A DNA stretch of 64,000 nucleotides from positions 62,001 to 126,000 of the IMG/VR virus record IMGVR_UViG_3300023174_000045. The stretch is one strand, 5' to 3'. The position numbers were made by a program, and so were the translations under genes. Positions 6,858 through 14,021 of the stretch are shown here, one piece after another. This DNA is from a virus. The notes beneath the pieces are model-generated. The model worked only from the letters and a program-made list of their open reading frames with translations. It was not told the DNA's origin and did not search any database. Every line of letters begins with the position of its first letter. Position 1 is the stretch's first letter.

Positions 6858-8214
6858 CTTTACTGTTTGCACAGCCGCAGAGCTGGTTGATCTCTATCAA
6901 AAAGGGTCAGCCAGTCCTGTGACAGTGACTGAACAACTATTAAACAAGATTGACCAACTCAATCCTGTGTTAAATGCATTTTGTTATTTAGATCCTGATA
7001 CTACACTGCAACAGGCCCGGAACAGTGAACAACGCTGGCAACAGCACAGTCCATTGAGTAAATTGGATGGAGTGCCATTTGCTGTCAAAGATTCAATATT
7101 AACTCAAGGTTGGCCTACTTTGCAAGGAAGTCTAACTGTTGATCCTGTACAAGACTGGCCGGAGGACGCACCAGTGACTGCTCGATTACGAGCAGCCGGT
7201 GCAATTTTAATTGGCAAAACCACCATGCCTGAATTTGGAGTTGACAACCACAGTTCAAATTCGCAGTTGTATGGCATCACCCGAAATCCTTGGAATACCA
7301 AACACACACCTGGAGGCAGCTCCGGCGGATCGGCGGTGGCGGTGGCTGCCGGCATGGTACCAGTGGCCTTGGGCAGTGATTTTGGAGGAAGCATTGCTGT
7401 GCCCGCGGCATTCTGTGGCGTGTATGGTATGAAACCCAGTTTTGGACATGTTGCAAGATATCCCAGTGACACAGTTGATTTGACCACCATAGGACCAATG
7501 GCCAGATCGGTGCAGGATTTGACCACTGCACTTGAAGTAATTTCAGGTCCTGATGTTCGAGATTGGGCATCACTGCCTGATGGTCGGGTAGATCATAATT
7601 TTTCAACAAACCAATTACGAGTGGCATATTGTCAAGACTCAGTGACCACGTCTAAAATAGCACAAAGGTTGTCAGATCAAGGAGCAATGATTGGCCCCGT
7701 AGACTTTGACGTTGACATTGATGACGCAATGCAAATTATGAAAAACATCAATATTCCAGAACTATTTCAAAAATGGCAAAGTATACCTGAAGATCGTCGA
7801 CCACTGACCAGCAACAACATACAAAGATGGGCCATACTGTCCCATTCCAAAATTGATTTGTATCATTGGATTGATCGACGCAAAAAATTAATAGTTAAAT
7901 TTCGTGAATTCATGCAACACTATGACGCAATAATTTGTCCAGTCACTGCAATGTCTGCTGACGAATTTTTGGTTGATAATATGGTATCTCATAAAAAAGA
8001 TTTATTTCTTTCACAATTTTCTGTTTTGGCCTGCATTACAAAACAACCCACAGTCACAGTGCCAACAGGATTAAACAGTAATTCAATGCCTGAGGCTGTG
8101 CAAATTATTGGACCCATGCATGGCGATACATTGACATTACAAATAGCAAGTGCAATAGAATCCGCTTTCCCAATGCCTGCTGGTCCACTGTTATACGGCA
8201 AGTCAACACAGTAA
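6850..8214 (+). CDS. amidase-signature (GatA/FAAH-like) hydrolase
   Basis: A 454-residue enzyme of the amidase-signature family, which breaks C-N amide bonds with a Ser-cis-Ser-Lys triad. All triad residues are visible: K80 (GVPFAVKDS), cis-Ser S157 in GGSSGGS, and nucleophile S181 in DFGGSI, with the usual 24-residue spacing between the two Ser. Start taken as the ATG at 6850, overlapping the gene before by 8 bases; an ATG at 6814 lies deeper in that gene. GatA is the best-known relative, but no GatB or GatC is present, so a stand-alone amidase is more likely. The substrate is unknown. An intrinsic terminator overlaps its stop codon. Such genes are rare in phages and probably host-derived. 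Confidence 0.85.
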   Translation: MPDFTVCTAAELVDLYQKGSASPVTVTEQLLNKIDQLNPVLNAFCYLDPDTTLQQARNSEQRWQQHSPLSKLDGVPFAVKDSILTQGWPTLQGSLTVDPVQDWPEDAPVTARLRAAGAILIGKTTMPEFGVDNHSSNSQLYGITRNPWNTKHTPGGSSGGSAVAVAAGMVPVALGSDFGGSIAVPAAFCGVYGMKPSFGHVARYPSDTVDLTTIGPMARSVQDLTTALEVISGPDVRDWASLPDGRVDHNFSTNQLRVAYCQDSVTTSKIAQRLSDQGAMIGPVDFDVDIDDAMQIMKNINIPELFQKWQSIPEDRRPLTSNNIQRWAILSHSKIDLYHWIDRRKKLIVKFREFMQHYDAIICPVTAMSADEFLVDNMVSHKKDLFLSQFSVLACITKQPTVTVPTGLNSNSMPEAVQIIGPMHGDTLTLQIASAIESAFPMPAGPLLYGKSTQ

Positions 8215-8234
8215 TACTCAAGTATTACTTTTTT
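8210..8234 (+). terminator. rho-independent terminator
   Basis: Perfect 9-bp stem AGTAATACT/AGTATTACT with a CA turn, followed by a run of six T (8229-8234). It includes the stop codon of the amidase gene and separates it from the next promoter. Confidence 0.85.
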
Positions 8235-8259
8235 GCCCCTATAATTTGTAGGGTTTCTC

Positions 8260-8322
8260 TTGACCGAATATTCCCAAAATGCTATAATATAGACATATTG
8301 TAACAAAAAGGAGCCAGTAATG
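8260..8322 (+). promoter_or_regulatory. repeated promoter-leader cassette, copy 1
   Basis: TTGACC (8260-8265), 17 bases ending in TGC, TATAAT (8283-8288), then a leader ATAGACATATTGTAACAAA and an AAGGAG ribosome-binding site. Nearly the same block stands before the genes at 8879 and 9404. The palindrome AATATG-AA-CATATT of the other copies is imperfect here. Confidence 0.85.
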
Positions 8323-8592
8323 AAAGCACTCAACGCACTGATCAAACAAGAGAACGCTTGGTCCAGCATGTTCAACGGCAGTTTTGTGGCCTACGAAGTT
8401 GCCACAGCACCGGGTCGTGAGCGTGTGGCAAAAATGATTGACGCCAAGCTCAGTCCTGAGAATTTGAGCTGTGACGGCGAACTGCCCCGTGCTCAAGTAC
8501 AAGCTCGCTATCGCGCACTGACCAGTGCCGCACAAGATCTTGTCCGACTGGACCCCACAATGGCTCAGTTCATGTACGAGTTTGGAGAATAA
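8320..8592 (+). CDS. hypothetical small helical protein
   Basis: A 90-residue helical protein (MKALNALIKQENAW start). First gene behind cassette copy 1. The body has a G-R-E-R-V-A-K-M-I turn and an A-Q-V-Q-A-R-Y-R-A-L helix. No family recognised, but the strong promoter points to early, high expression. Confidence 0.65.
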   Translation: MKALNALIKQENAWSSMFNGSFVAYEVATAPGRERVAKMIDAKLSPENLSCDGELPRAQVQARYRALTSAAQDLVRLDPTMAQFMYEFGE

Positions 8593-8593
8593 C

Positions 8594-8794
8594 ATGTGGA
8601 CCATTGCTGTAATCTTTGCCAGCTCTGTGCAGAACATAGGGCAGTTCACAAATCAGTCAGAATGTGAACGTGTCCTGGCACAGTTCCAAAAGCCCGGTGT
8701 GGTAGCAGGTTGTGTGCAACACCCCACACCTGAACAAAGCCTAGCACAGGCACAACGCATGATGAATGCCTTTATCAACAGCATGGAAAAGTAA
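8594..8794 (+). CDS. hypothetical protein with hydrophobic N-terminus
   Basis: A 66-residue protein. The ATG at 8594, one base after the previous stop, is preferred to an in-frame ATG at 8525 within that gene. MWTIAVIFASSVQNIGQF is mildly hydrophobic and may be a signal or strand; two Cys follow (SECERVL, AGCVQHP). A terminator overlaps its end. Unknown function. Confidence 0.55.
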   Translation: MWTIAVIFASSVQNIGQFTNQSECERVLAQFQKPGVVAGCVQHPTPEQSLAQAQRMMNAFINSMEK

Positions 8795-8815
8795 TACTTT
8801 TTTAGTACTACTTTT
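8787..8815 (+). terminator. rho-independent terminator
   Basis: Stem AAAAGTAATACT with AGTACTACTTTT (one mismatch) around a T-rich loop and ending in a T run. It lies at the end of the gene at 8594 and just before cassette copy 2. Confidence 0.75.
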
Positions 8816-8819
8816 CTGG

Positions 8820-8881
8820 TTGACCAGAAATAGCCGAAATGCTATAATATGAACATATTGTAACAAAAGGAGTTGTAAATG
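8820..8881 (+). promoter_or_regulatory. repeated promoter-leader cassette, copy 2
   Basis: TTGACC (8820-8825), 17-base spacer ending TGC, TATAAT (8843-8848), then ATGAACATATTGTAACAAA and AGGAG. The perfect palindrome AATATG-AA-CATATT spans the expected transcription start, an operator-like position. Confidence 0.85.
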
Positions 8882-9355
8882 GGAACACGCAGTCGAATTG
8901 GTGTCATGCACGGTGACAAGGTCAAAAGCATTTACTGCCATTGGGATGGCTACATAGAACACAACGGTCGTATCTTGCAAAATCACTATGACAGTGCCCG
9001 AGCCAACCACCTGGTGGCCCTGGGCGATATGTCAAGCCTGCAACCTGACATTGGTGAGAAGCACGCCTTCAGCAAGCATGACGTTCTTGGCATTGAGCAC
9101 CGTGAGCACAACGAAGAATGGTGTACCTTTTACGGACGTGATCGCGGTGAAAAGGACGTGGAGCACAAAGTGGCTCACACGTTTGACGAGTTCTTGGAAC
9201 AATGCGAGCTCTGTGGCGCCGAGTACTACTACATCATGAAAGATGGTGTGTGGTACATGGGCGACACTTACAGCTCTACCCCGTTAAGCAAAAAGTTAAC
9301 AGTTTTGACTGAAGCTTTGGAACAGTTTGCAGACGCTGAAGAGGTTGACCAATAA
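8879..9355 (+). CDS. conserved phage protein (MGTRSRIG family)
   Basis: A 158-residue protein of a family I recognise from T4-like marine phages and some bacteria: it opens GTRSRIGVMHGDKVKSIYCH with a following W-D-G-Y, and has a Cys pair (CELCGAEYYY) and a final substrate-like YMGDTY segment. Function is not known. It is driven by cassette copy 2, and its last codons contain the -35 box of copy 3. Confidence 0.75.
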   Translation: MGTRSRIGVMHGDKVKSIYCHWDGYIEHNGRILQNHYDSARANHLVALGDMSSLQPDIGEKHAFSKHDVLGIEHREHNEEWCTFYGRDRGEKDVEHKVAHTFDEFLEQCELCGAEYYYIMKDGVWYMGDTYSSTPLSKKLTVLTEALEQFADAEEVDQ

Positions 9356-9406
9356 TTGCCAAAATGCTATAATATGAACATATTGTAACAAAAGGAGCCC
9401 ACAATG
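9345..9406 (+). promoter_or_regulatory. repeated promoter-leader cassette, copy 3
   Basis: TTGACC (9345-9350, inside the end of the gene before), 17-base spacer ending TGC, TATAAT (9368-9373), then the same ATGAACATATTGTAACAAAAGGAG leader with the palindrome over the predicted start. Confidence 0.85.
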
Positions 9407-9628
9407 CAAGACACAAAAGAGATCTATTACGGCATGTTTACAGATGCAGGCAACCAGGCTGTGCATGCCATTGTTGAACACGCTCAAGCCAGCAGTCTGA
9501 CTTGGTTGGAAGTGTATCAAGAACTGTGCCGCTTGGCTGAAGTCAAGGCATTTGGTGAAGCCACTGACACCATGGTGCGTGAGATTGTTTATGACGCATT
9601 AGGTTTCAATTCTGATTTTTACGTTTAA
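9404..9628 (+). CDS. hypothetical small protein
   Basis: A 74-residue acidic helical protein behind cassette copy 3, with an AGGAG site six bases before the ATG. No motif recognised. It heads a co-directional run (9404 to 10735) with short gaps. Confidence 0.65.
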   Translation: MQDTKEIYYGMFTDAGNQAVHAIVEHAQASSLTWLEVYQELCRLAEVKAFGEATDTMVREIVYDALGFNSDFYV

Positions 9629-9638
9629 GGAGTCGGAG

Positions 9639-9827
9639 ATGACAATACGTAACGAATATTTGTGGCTTGTGTTGATTGTGGCCATCATCATTGTTGGCCC
9701 GCTGTTGAGCATCTGGGCCTTGAACACTTTGTTCCCTGTGTTGGCAATCCCTTACACCTTTGAAACATGGTTGGCTGTGATGTTGGTAGGCGGTATGTTC
9801 CGTGGCAGTTTTGTTCGGAAAGACTGA
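9639..9827 (+). CDS. small membrane protein
   Basis: A 62-residue protein with two hydrophobic segments (about residues 7-27 and 30-52) and a basic tail, preceded by AAGGAG. Likely an inner-membrane protein with two passes. Function unknown. Confidence 0.65.
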   Translation: MTIRNEYLWLVLIVAIIIVGPLLSIWALNTLFPVLAIPYTFETWLAVMLVGGMFRGSFVRKD

Positions 9828-9828
9828 T

Positions 9829-10596
9829 ATGTTTGTAGACGTAACCAACATGACAGCCCGTGACGTGCAACGTCTGGGTCACGAGGACGATGAGGGTCCT
9901 GTGCAACGCCAGTGGACATCACGCCGCAGTGCCGGTGGTGGACATCGTGGCTACAGTATCAGTGATGTGTGGGGTGCGGCATGCCATGCACAACGCATCA
10001 ATGGTGCCTACATCAAACAAGATGAGTGGGAACTGCCTTCAGAGTCGGCAACTGCTGTGCAACTCAAACGCAAGAGCAATCGCAACATCATGATGGAAGC
10101 CTTGGAAAATCCTTTCATGATCACTGACGAAGATCGTGTGGCAGGTGGGGAGTGCCTGAAATTCATTCAAAATGACATGACCTTCCGAGCACTGAAAAAT
10201 CAGCTCACAGACTTTGACCGTAGTGTAATGAAGATCACTGCTGTGACAGATAGATTCTTTCCGCAGGCGCATAAATTAGAATTAGCCACTGTGGCTTGTT
10301 TGCCCAACAGCTATCAACGTGCTTTGCAACGCATTGCGGAACAGGACCGGATCAATCAAACTGTTGGCTACATAGGCACAGTGGGCGACAAGGTCACAGT
10401 CACAGTGGACATTGTTCGTTGCAACTTCAGTCAGAAGTGGAACACCTATTATGCCACTGGCATCACAGCCAACAATGAAACAGTGTTCTTTTCCATCCGT
10501 GAACCCTTGAACACAGGCACAACATTGTCAATCCGTGGTACCGTCAAAGCTCACCGTGACGGACAAACCCAACTCAACCGTGTGAGCGTTTTATAA
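9829..10596 (+). CDS. protein with C-terminal OB-fold-like domain
   Basis: A 255-residue protein starting two bases after the previous stop. The N-terminal half is helical with a GGGHRGYSISD segment. The last 80 residues have the strand order and the G-T-V-K-A-H-R-D-G-x-T-Q-L-N-R-V ending seen in OB-fold nucleic-acid-binding domains of replication proteins (the pattern V-T-V-D-I, then I-R-E-P-L-x-x-G, then the GTVK strand). It probably binds DNA or RNA; conserved in T4-like phages, but I cannot name it. Confidence 0.6.
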   Translation: MFVDVTNMTARDVQRLGHEDDEGPVQRQWTSRRSAGGGHRGYSISDVWGAACHAQRINGAYIKQDEWELPSESATAVQLKRKSNRNIMMEALENPFMITDEDRVAGGECLKFIQNDMTFRALKNQLTDFDRSVMKITAVTDRFFPQAHKLELATVACLPNSYQRALQRIAEQDRINQTVGYIGTVGDKVTVTVDIVRCNFSQKWNTYYATGITANNETVFFSIREPLNTGTTLSIRGTVKAHRDGQTQLNRVSVL

Positions 10597-10606
10597 GGGA
10601 ATCGCA

Positions 10607-10735
10607 ATGAAAAATATCTTTATTGGTTTTGTATTAGGCTTGGTTGTTGCGTCAGTGGGCTTTTCGGGCATTGCTCGAATTGCTGACCGAGGCGTCCAAA
10701 CCATCCAAACCCAAAGCAAAGAATTGGCCCAGTAA
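10607..10735 (+). CDS. small single-pass membrane protein
   Basis: A 42-residue protein, MKNIFIGFVLGLVVASVGFS..., with one membrane helix (residues 3-22) and a short charged amphipathic tail. AAGGGAAT stands before the ATG. Similar tiny anchored proteins (MKNxFIGxVxGLV) occur in T4-like marine phages. Role unknown. Confidence 0.65.
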   Translation: MKNIFIGFVLGLVVASVGFSGIARIADRGVQTIQTQSKELAQ

Positions 10736-10771
10736 TTCGGGCAAATCAAATCTAGATTGTGCAAAAAATGG

Positions 10772-10800
10772 TTGACACCAATATCGTTTTTGTGTATAAT
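10772..10800 (+). promoter_or_regulatory. sigma70-type promoter
   Basis: TTGACA (10772-10777), 17-base spacer, TATAAT (10795-10800): consensus at both boxes. It drives the gene at 10866 with a leader of about 60 bases. Confidence 0.85.
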
Positions 10801-10865
10801 TTGGATATGCTGACAAACAGCATGTTTCGTAACTTAACTTTAGGCAACTTTTGAAAGGCAACATC

Positions 10866-11219
10866 ATGTCAAACGACAAAACTTTTACCGTAGCAGGCAC
10901 CGCAACCAACAAAGATGGCACCGTCAAGGTCCGCTTTGCAAACGATCTTGTGGCTCGTATCAAGATCTTGAACAAGGCAGGTTGCAACAACATCAACTTG
11001 GTTGAACTGCCCCAGGCAATGACCAAGTTAGAAGCCCTGCAATACCTGCAGGCGCAAGGCATCACCACTGGTGATGAAGGCTTTGCAGTAGCAAACAAGC
11101 TGGCTGAGAAGAGCAAAGTGGCCAAGAAAGGCGAAGTCAAGGTCTCTGCAAAGAGTGCCAAGGCCAAGTCTGCTCCTGCAACTGTCAAGTCAGATGCAGT
11201 TGAAAGCACCAACGCCTAA
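10866..11219 (+). CDS. conserved basic-tailed phage protein
   Basis: A 117-residue protein. The first 80 residues form a compact domain (TFTVAGTATNKDGTVKVRFAND, then a helical TKLEALQYLQAQG). The last 35 are a Lys/Ala/Ser tail like those of histone-like proteins. The ATG at 10866 is used rather than a TTG at 10851. It is flanked by a perfect promoter and a strong terminator, so it is a monocistronic, probably very abundant early protein. Relatives occur in T4-like cyanophages without known function; nucleic-acid binding is my inference from the tail. Confidence 0.7.
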   Translation: MSNDKTFTVAGTATNKDGTVKVRFANDLVARIKILNKAGCNNINLVELPQAMTKLEALQYLQAQGITTGDEGFAVANKLAEKSKVAKKGEVKVSAKSAKAKSAPATVKSDAVESTNA

Positions 11220-11237
11220 TACAAATAGGCTCCCAAC

Positions 11238-11262
11238 AACGCCGTCATTGACGGCGTTTTTT
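11238..11262 (+). terminator. rho-independent terminator
   Basis: Perfect 9-bp stem AACGCCGTC/GACGGCGTT with an ATT loop and six T. Textbook intrinsic terminator behind the gene at 10866. Confidence 0.92.
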
Positions 11263-11291
11263 ATTGACGGCGCAAAAGAGATAATTACTGT

Positions 11292-11552
11292 ATGCACGAA
11301 TTCGAAAATGATCCCATCTACAACTACGCTAAAAATGTCATGTTTCAAATCATGACAGTGTTATACATAAACGGCCGCACAGAAGCGCACGTGGGTGCCA
11401 TTATGCGACTGTTAGGTGTAGATGAAGACCATGCCCGATTGCACGACGATGAGAGAATCGAACTGGATGAAAATTTTGCTCGGATGGCAGCTGAATTAAA
11501 TATGAATGAGCTTGTATCTGCTCAAGTCCCCCAAGGAACCACAATCCATTAA
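11292..11552 (+). CDS. hypothetical small protein
   Basis: An 86-residue acidic helical protein (MHEFENDPIYNYAK; GAIMRLLGVDEDHARLHDDERIELDENF). No Shine-Dalgarno is visible; a GATAAT lies 6 bases before the ATG but has no good -35. The LLG-V-x-x-x-x-A-R-x-H helix looks like a small regulatory protein; function not known. TAATG overlap with the next gene. Confidence 0.6.
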   Translation: MHEFENDPIYNYAKNVMFQIMTVLYINGRTEAHVGAIMRLLGVDEDHARLHDDERIELDENFARMAAELNMNELVSAQVPQGTTIH

Positions 11553-11800
11553 TGTCTATTCCCACGTACCGTGCAGTTGAACCACTGTACATTGTGATGT
11601 TGCGTAACAACAACCAAGCAGAACCCATGTTCAAAACTTGGATACGCCGACATCAAATTGAACATGCCACAGTCTCAGGCAACCGGATGATGCTTCATCA
11701 CCAACAAGCATTTGATCGATTTCTTGTGACTTGGACACATGAGTGGACTGCCATCACTGTGTGGGATACTTGGAACCGCAGACACATCTACGTGGACTAG
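11552..11800 (+). CDS. hypothetical small protein, aromatic C-terminus family
   Basis: An 82-residue protein coupled by TAATG. The segment RMMLHHQQAFDRFLVTW fits the A-x-x-F-x-[LV]-x-W pattern of the family at 2218/3879/14903, here followed by 20 more residues. Function unknown. Confidence 0.6.
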   Translation: MSIPTYRAVEPLYIVMLRNNNQAEPMFKTWIRRHQIEHATVSGNRMMLHHQQAFDRFLVTWTHEWTAITVWDTWNRRHIYVD

Positions 11801-11828
11801 GCAAGAGTGCCAAATTCATGCTTTTTTC

Positions 11829-11857
11829 TTGACATGCTGTTGAAAGGCATGTATAAT
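11829..11857 (+). promoter_or_regulatory. sigma70-type promoter with inverted repeat in the spacer
   Basis: TTGACA (11829-11834), 17-base spacer, TATAAT (11852-11857). The repeat ACATGC-9-GCATGT (11832-11852) fills the spacer, as an operator would. The next gene starts at 11883 after AAAGGAG. Confidence 0.82.
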
Positions 11858-11882
11858 TACTATTCACAACAAAGGAGTCTAC

Positions 11883-12071
11883 ATGACCAATCATGAACAA
11901 ATCGTAGCCGCTTACGACACATACATTGCGGAAAATGAAAAATTCACAGCCAAAGGCGTCAAAGCCGCCGCGGCTCGTGCTAGAAAAGCCTTGCAAGAAA
12001 TGAGCAAAGGCATCAAAGAACGCAGAAAAGAAATCACAGCAGAGAAGGAAGCTCTTGCGGCAGCCAAGTAA
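11883..12071 (+). CDS. histone H1-like small basic protein
   Basis: A 62-residue, Lys/Ala-rich, all-helical protein: residues 5-25 form an amphipathic helix (YDTYIAENEKF) and 26-62 carry the AAAARARKALQEM and KERRKEI pattern. This type is often annotated as histone-like in phages and bacteria; it probably binds nucleic acid without sequence preference. It has its own promoter with an operator-like repeat. Confidence 0.65.
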   Translation: MTNHEQIVAAYDTYIAENEKFTAKGVKAAAARARKALQEMSKGIKERRKEITAEKEALAAAK

Positions 12072-12084
12072 CACCCAGCCTGAG

Positions 12085-12264
12085 ATGCAAGAACTACATT
12101 CGTGGCCCTTGCACCTCACTGCCGACCTACGGCAGAAACTGTTGGATGACAAACTGCGTCGAGCCCAAAATTACTGGGAGGCGCAGAAAAAATCCGCAGT
12201 GCCAAAAATCGCAAATTCCCATGTCAATATCAGCAACACCGATACCCACGCTAACATTAGATGA
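12085..12264 (+). CDS. hypothetical small protein
   Basis: A 59-residue basic protein (MQELHSWPLHLTADLRQKLLDDKLRRAQNYW, shown in part), 13 bases after the histone-like gene and overlapping the next one by 44. The long overlap makes it less certain, but the helical LRQKLLDDKLRR core is protein-like. Confidence 0.4.
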   Translation: MQELHSWPLHLTADLRQKLLDDKLRRAQNYWEAQKKSAVPKIANSHVNISNTDTHANIR

Positions 12265-12700
12265 AGTCAATGAGTTGACCACTCACATAACCAGTGGTAC
12301 AGGAACTGACACCATCAACTGGGGCACTTCGGCCGGTTGGACCACAACAGGAACCACTATATCAGCCATTGGTGGCGGAACTGGATACACTTATACCTCA
12401 CCCAACACAGTGCCTTGGATCAGTACTGGTACTGGTACTGGTACTTTAAGTGTTGAACAAAGTGGCAGCATAGAAATCCAAGGTGAAAATGCTGACATCA
12501 AGATGAACGGTAAAAGCATGAAAGCCTGGATGGAAGCGGTAGAGGAACGACTGAACATACTCACACCCAATCCTGAACTGGAAAAAGATTGGGATGACCT
12601 GCGCAGACTGGGCCAACGCTACCGAGCCTTGGAAAAGAAGTGCCGAGAAAAAGCAAAAATGTGGGAAGCCTTGAAAAAAGTACAACCTAAACAACCATGA
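12221..12700 (+). CDS. conserved structural-type protein with C-terminal coiled coil
   Basis: A 159-residue protein. The ATG at 12221 (MSISATPIPTL) is chosen over upstream starts because relatives in T4-like marine phages begin MSIS. The first half is Gly/Thr-rich beta sequence (TSGTGTDTINW, STGTGTGTLSV); then a helical segment with ERLNILTPNPELEKDWDDL, a motif I recognise in these relatives, and a coiled-coil end (YRALEKKCREKAKMWEAL). Probably a virion component of unknown position. Confidence 0.65.
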   Translation: MSISATPIPTLTLDEVNELTTHITSGTGTDTINWGTSAGWTTTGTTISAIGGGTGYTYTSPNTVPWISTGTGTGTLSVEQSGSIEIQGENADIKMNGKSMKAWMEAVEERLNILTPNPELEKDWDDLRRLGQRYRALEKKCREKAKMWEALKKVQPKQP

Positions 12701-12717
12701 TATTAACGGCATAGTTA

Positions 12718-13090
12718 ATGACAAAAACACACCTTTTTGACAGTTTTTTGACAGGTACACAGCAAAATCAAATAAGTAAAAGTGGTGGTAGAACAACACA
12801 TTGCAATCAAATAGGATCTTCTACTGCTAATTGGTACCTTGTCCAATCCAAAAAAACAAGTACCCGTGACACCGACCGATGTTTGTCCAAGCAGGCGCTG
12901 GTGTTCGAAAGAGACTCTCGGAAAGTCTCTTCGTTGACAACTAGAATTGGACAGGCTCATTTCTCAGGACGCGAGCTTGTCTTAAACGAGTATGCCAAGG
13001 AGGCCCGAGGTCTATCTATGCTCATCTCAACCCATCTTCTGTCAATGTGATCTACTCGGGACTCCGCGTATAGCCACGTATTGGCTTTTT
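12718..13090 (+). ncRNA. candidate structured non-coding RNA (alternative: 110-codon ORF 12718-13050)
   Basis: About 400 bases between 12700 and 13103 hold no recognisable gene. Pairings visible by eye: CTTGTCCAAT (12838-12847) with ATTGGACAGG (12946-12955), 10 bp; inside it a CCAAGC/GCTGG hairpin (near 12887-12901) and a strong CGA-AGAGACT/AGTCTCT-TCG hairpin (near 12907-12933); GGTAC/GTACC (near 12834-12864) whose loop contains the GTCCAAT arm, a possible pseudoknot; and a weak terminator AGCCA/TGGCT plus T run (near 13073-13090). A 110-codon ORF spans most of it, but its product has no recognisable motif and no ribosome-binding site. I favour RNA, without certainty. Confidence 0.35.
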
Positions 13091-13102
13091 AAAGGAAATT
13101 GA

Positions 13103-13678
13103 ATGAAATTAAGTGCGAAACGACCCAATGCCCTGGCATCATGGTCTTCAAAAGTTATCAAGTTATTGGGACTGTTTTTGGTGGTCTCAATTGTGTGGAA
13201 CGTGTGTCAAGCACGTTTGAATGTGTTAAAACAAGACCGAGCAGCCGGCATGGTGGGCTATGTGTCAGCAGAAGACAAGTTGAAACAACTGGATTGCTTA
13301 ACACGCAATATCTACTGGGAAGCCGCCTCAGAGCCGTTTGAAGGCAAAGTAGCAGTGGCCCAGGTCACTATAAACCGTGTAGAATCGGGCCGCTTTGCTG
13401 ACACAGTATGCGGTGTGGTTTATCAAAAGAACGTGTTCTACGAAAAGGTAGTTTGCCAATTCTCATGGTTGTGCGAAGGCAACCACAAGATACGAGCTGT
13501 GTATCAGCCCATGTGGCAAGAAAGCGAACTAGTGGCCAAAAAAGTATTATTGGAAAACTTCCGATTACCCGGCATGAAAAATGCGTTATATTATCATGCT
13601 GATTATGTAAACCCCAACTGGCGCAAACCCCGAATTGAAAAAATCGGTCGTCACATCTTTTATGGAGAACATTCATGA
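13103..13678 (+). CDS. SleB-like cell wall hydrolase
   Basis: A 191-residue protein of the hydrolase-2/SleB family (lytic-transglycosylase-type cutting of peptidoglycan). The core runs from CLTRNIYWEAASEPFEGKVA, with the catalytic-type Glu in YWEA, through AQVTINRVESGRF to the Cys-containing FYEKVVCQFSWLC and a final YHADYVNPNW. Residues 18-40 are a hydrophobic signal anchor that would hold it in the inner membrane facing the periplasm. AAAGGAAATTG gives a good ribosome-binding site. Overlaps the holin-like gene that follows by 4 bases; together they look like a lysis or wall-remodelling pair. Confidence 0.82.
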   Translation: MKLSAKRPNALASWSSKVIKLLGLFLVVSIVWNVCQARLNVLKQDRAAGMVGYVSAEDKLKQLDCLTRNIYWEAASEPFEGKVAVAQVTINRVESGRFADTVCGVVYQKNVFYEKVVCQFSWLCEGNHKIRAVYQPMWQESELVAKKVLLENFRLPGMKNALYYHADYVNPNWRKPRIEKIGRHIFYGEHS

Positions 13679-13986
13679 ACAACTGGCCCTTTAACCTGCA
13701 AACAATCCGTGACTTCTTGACCAATCATCTGAGTAGAATTTCGGCAGATACCTTGGGTTGGTTGGCAGCCATTGTGTTGCACTGTGCTACCTTTCCCACC
13801 CTGCTGGCCTTGATGACTGGACTGAGTGATCGGGTGCCCAGCCTGGATGTGGTGGCGTTTCTTTGGTCAGGGCTTGTATTGCTGTTCTTGCGAGCCATTG
13901 TGCTCAAAGACACCCTAAACATCATCACAATTGGCGTGGGCTTTATAGTACAAGCCGGGCTCATGGCCTTAATACTTTTTCGCTAA
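13675..13986 (+). CDS. membrane protein, possible holin
   Basis: A 103-residue protein with three hydrophobic segments (about 27-47, 55-74, 80-101), short loops and a very short C-terminus. Its size, topology and ATGA coupling to the SleB-type hydrolase fit a class I holin, but no holin family is recognised, so this is by context. Confidence 0.5.
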   Translation: MNNWPFNLQTIRDFLTNHLSRISADTLGWLAAIVLHCATFPTLLALMTGLSDRVPSLDVVAFLWSGLVLLFLRAIVLKDTLNIITIGVGFIVQAGLMALILFR

Positions 13987-14015
13987 TTGACCAATAAACT
14001 GGATTGTGCTATAAT
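13987..14015 (+). promoter_or_regulatory. sigma70-type promoter, leaderless
   Basis: TTGACC (13987-13992), 17-base spacer ending TGC, TATAAT (14010-14015). The start codon at 14022 comes 6 bases after the -10 box, where transcription should begin, and no Shine-Dalgarno fits between. Confidence 0.8.
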
Positions 14016-14021
14016 AACAGC

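Noticed and set aside
11264-11292. TTGACG and GATAAT before gene 11292 as a promoter
   Set aside because: The spacer is only 10 bases; with a 17-base spacer there is no -10 match. The terminator just before suggests that a promoter should exist, but I cannot place it.
12421-12450. ACTGGTACTGGTACTGGTACT short tandem repeat as a regulatory repeat
   Set aside because: It is in frame in gene 12221 and encodes a T-G repeat in a Gly/Thr-rich beta region.
12901-12935. Possible tRNA T-arm (GGTGTTCGAAAGAG)
   Set aside because: The flanking stem does not pair, and no acceptor or anticodon arm can be built; the same holds for TTCGAACC near 4840.
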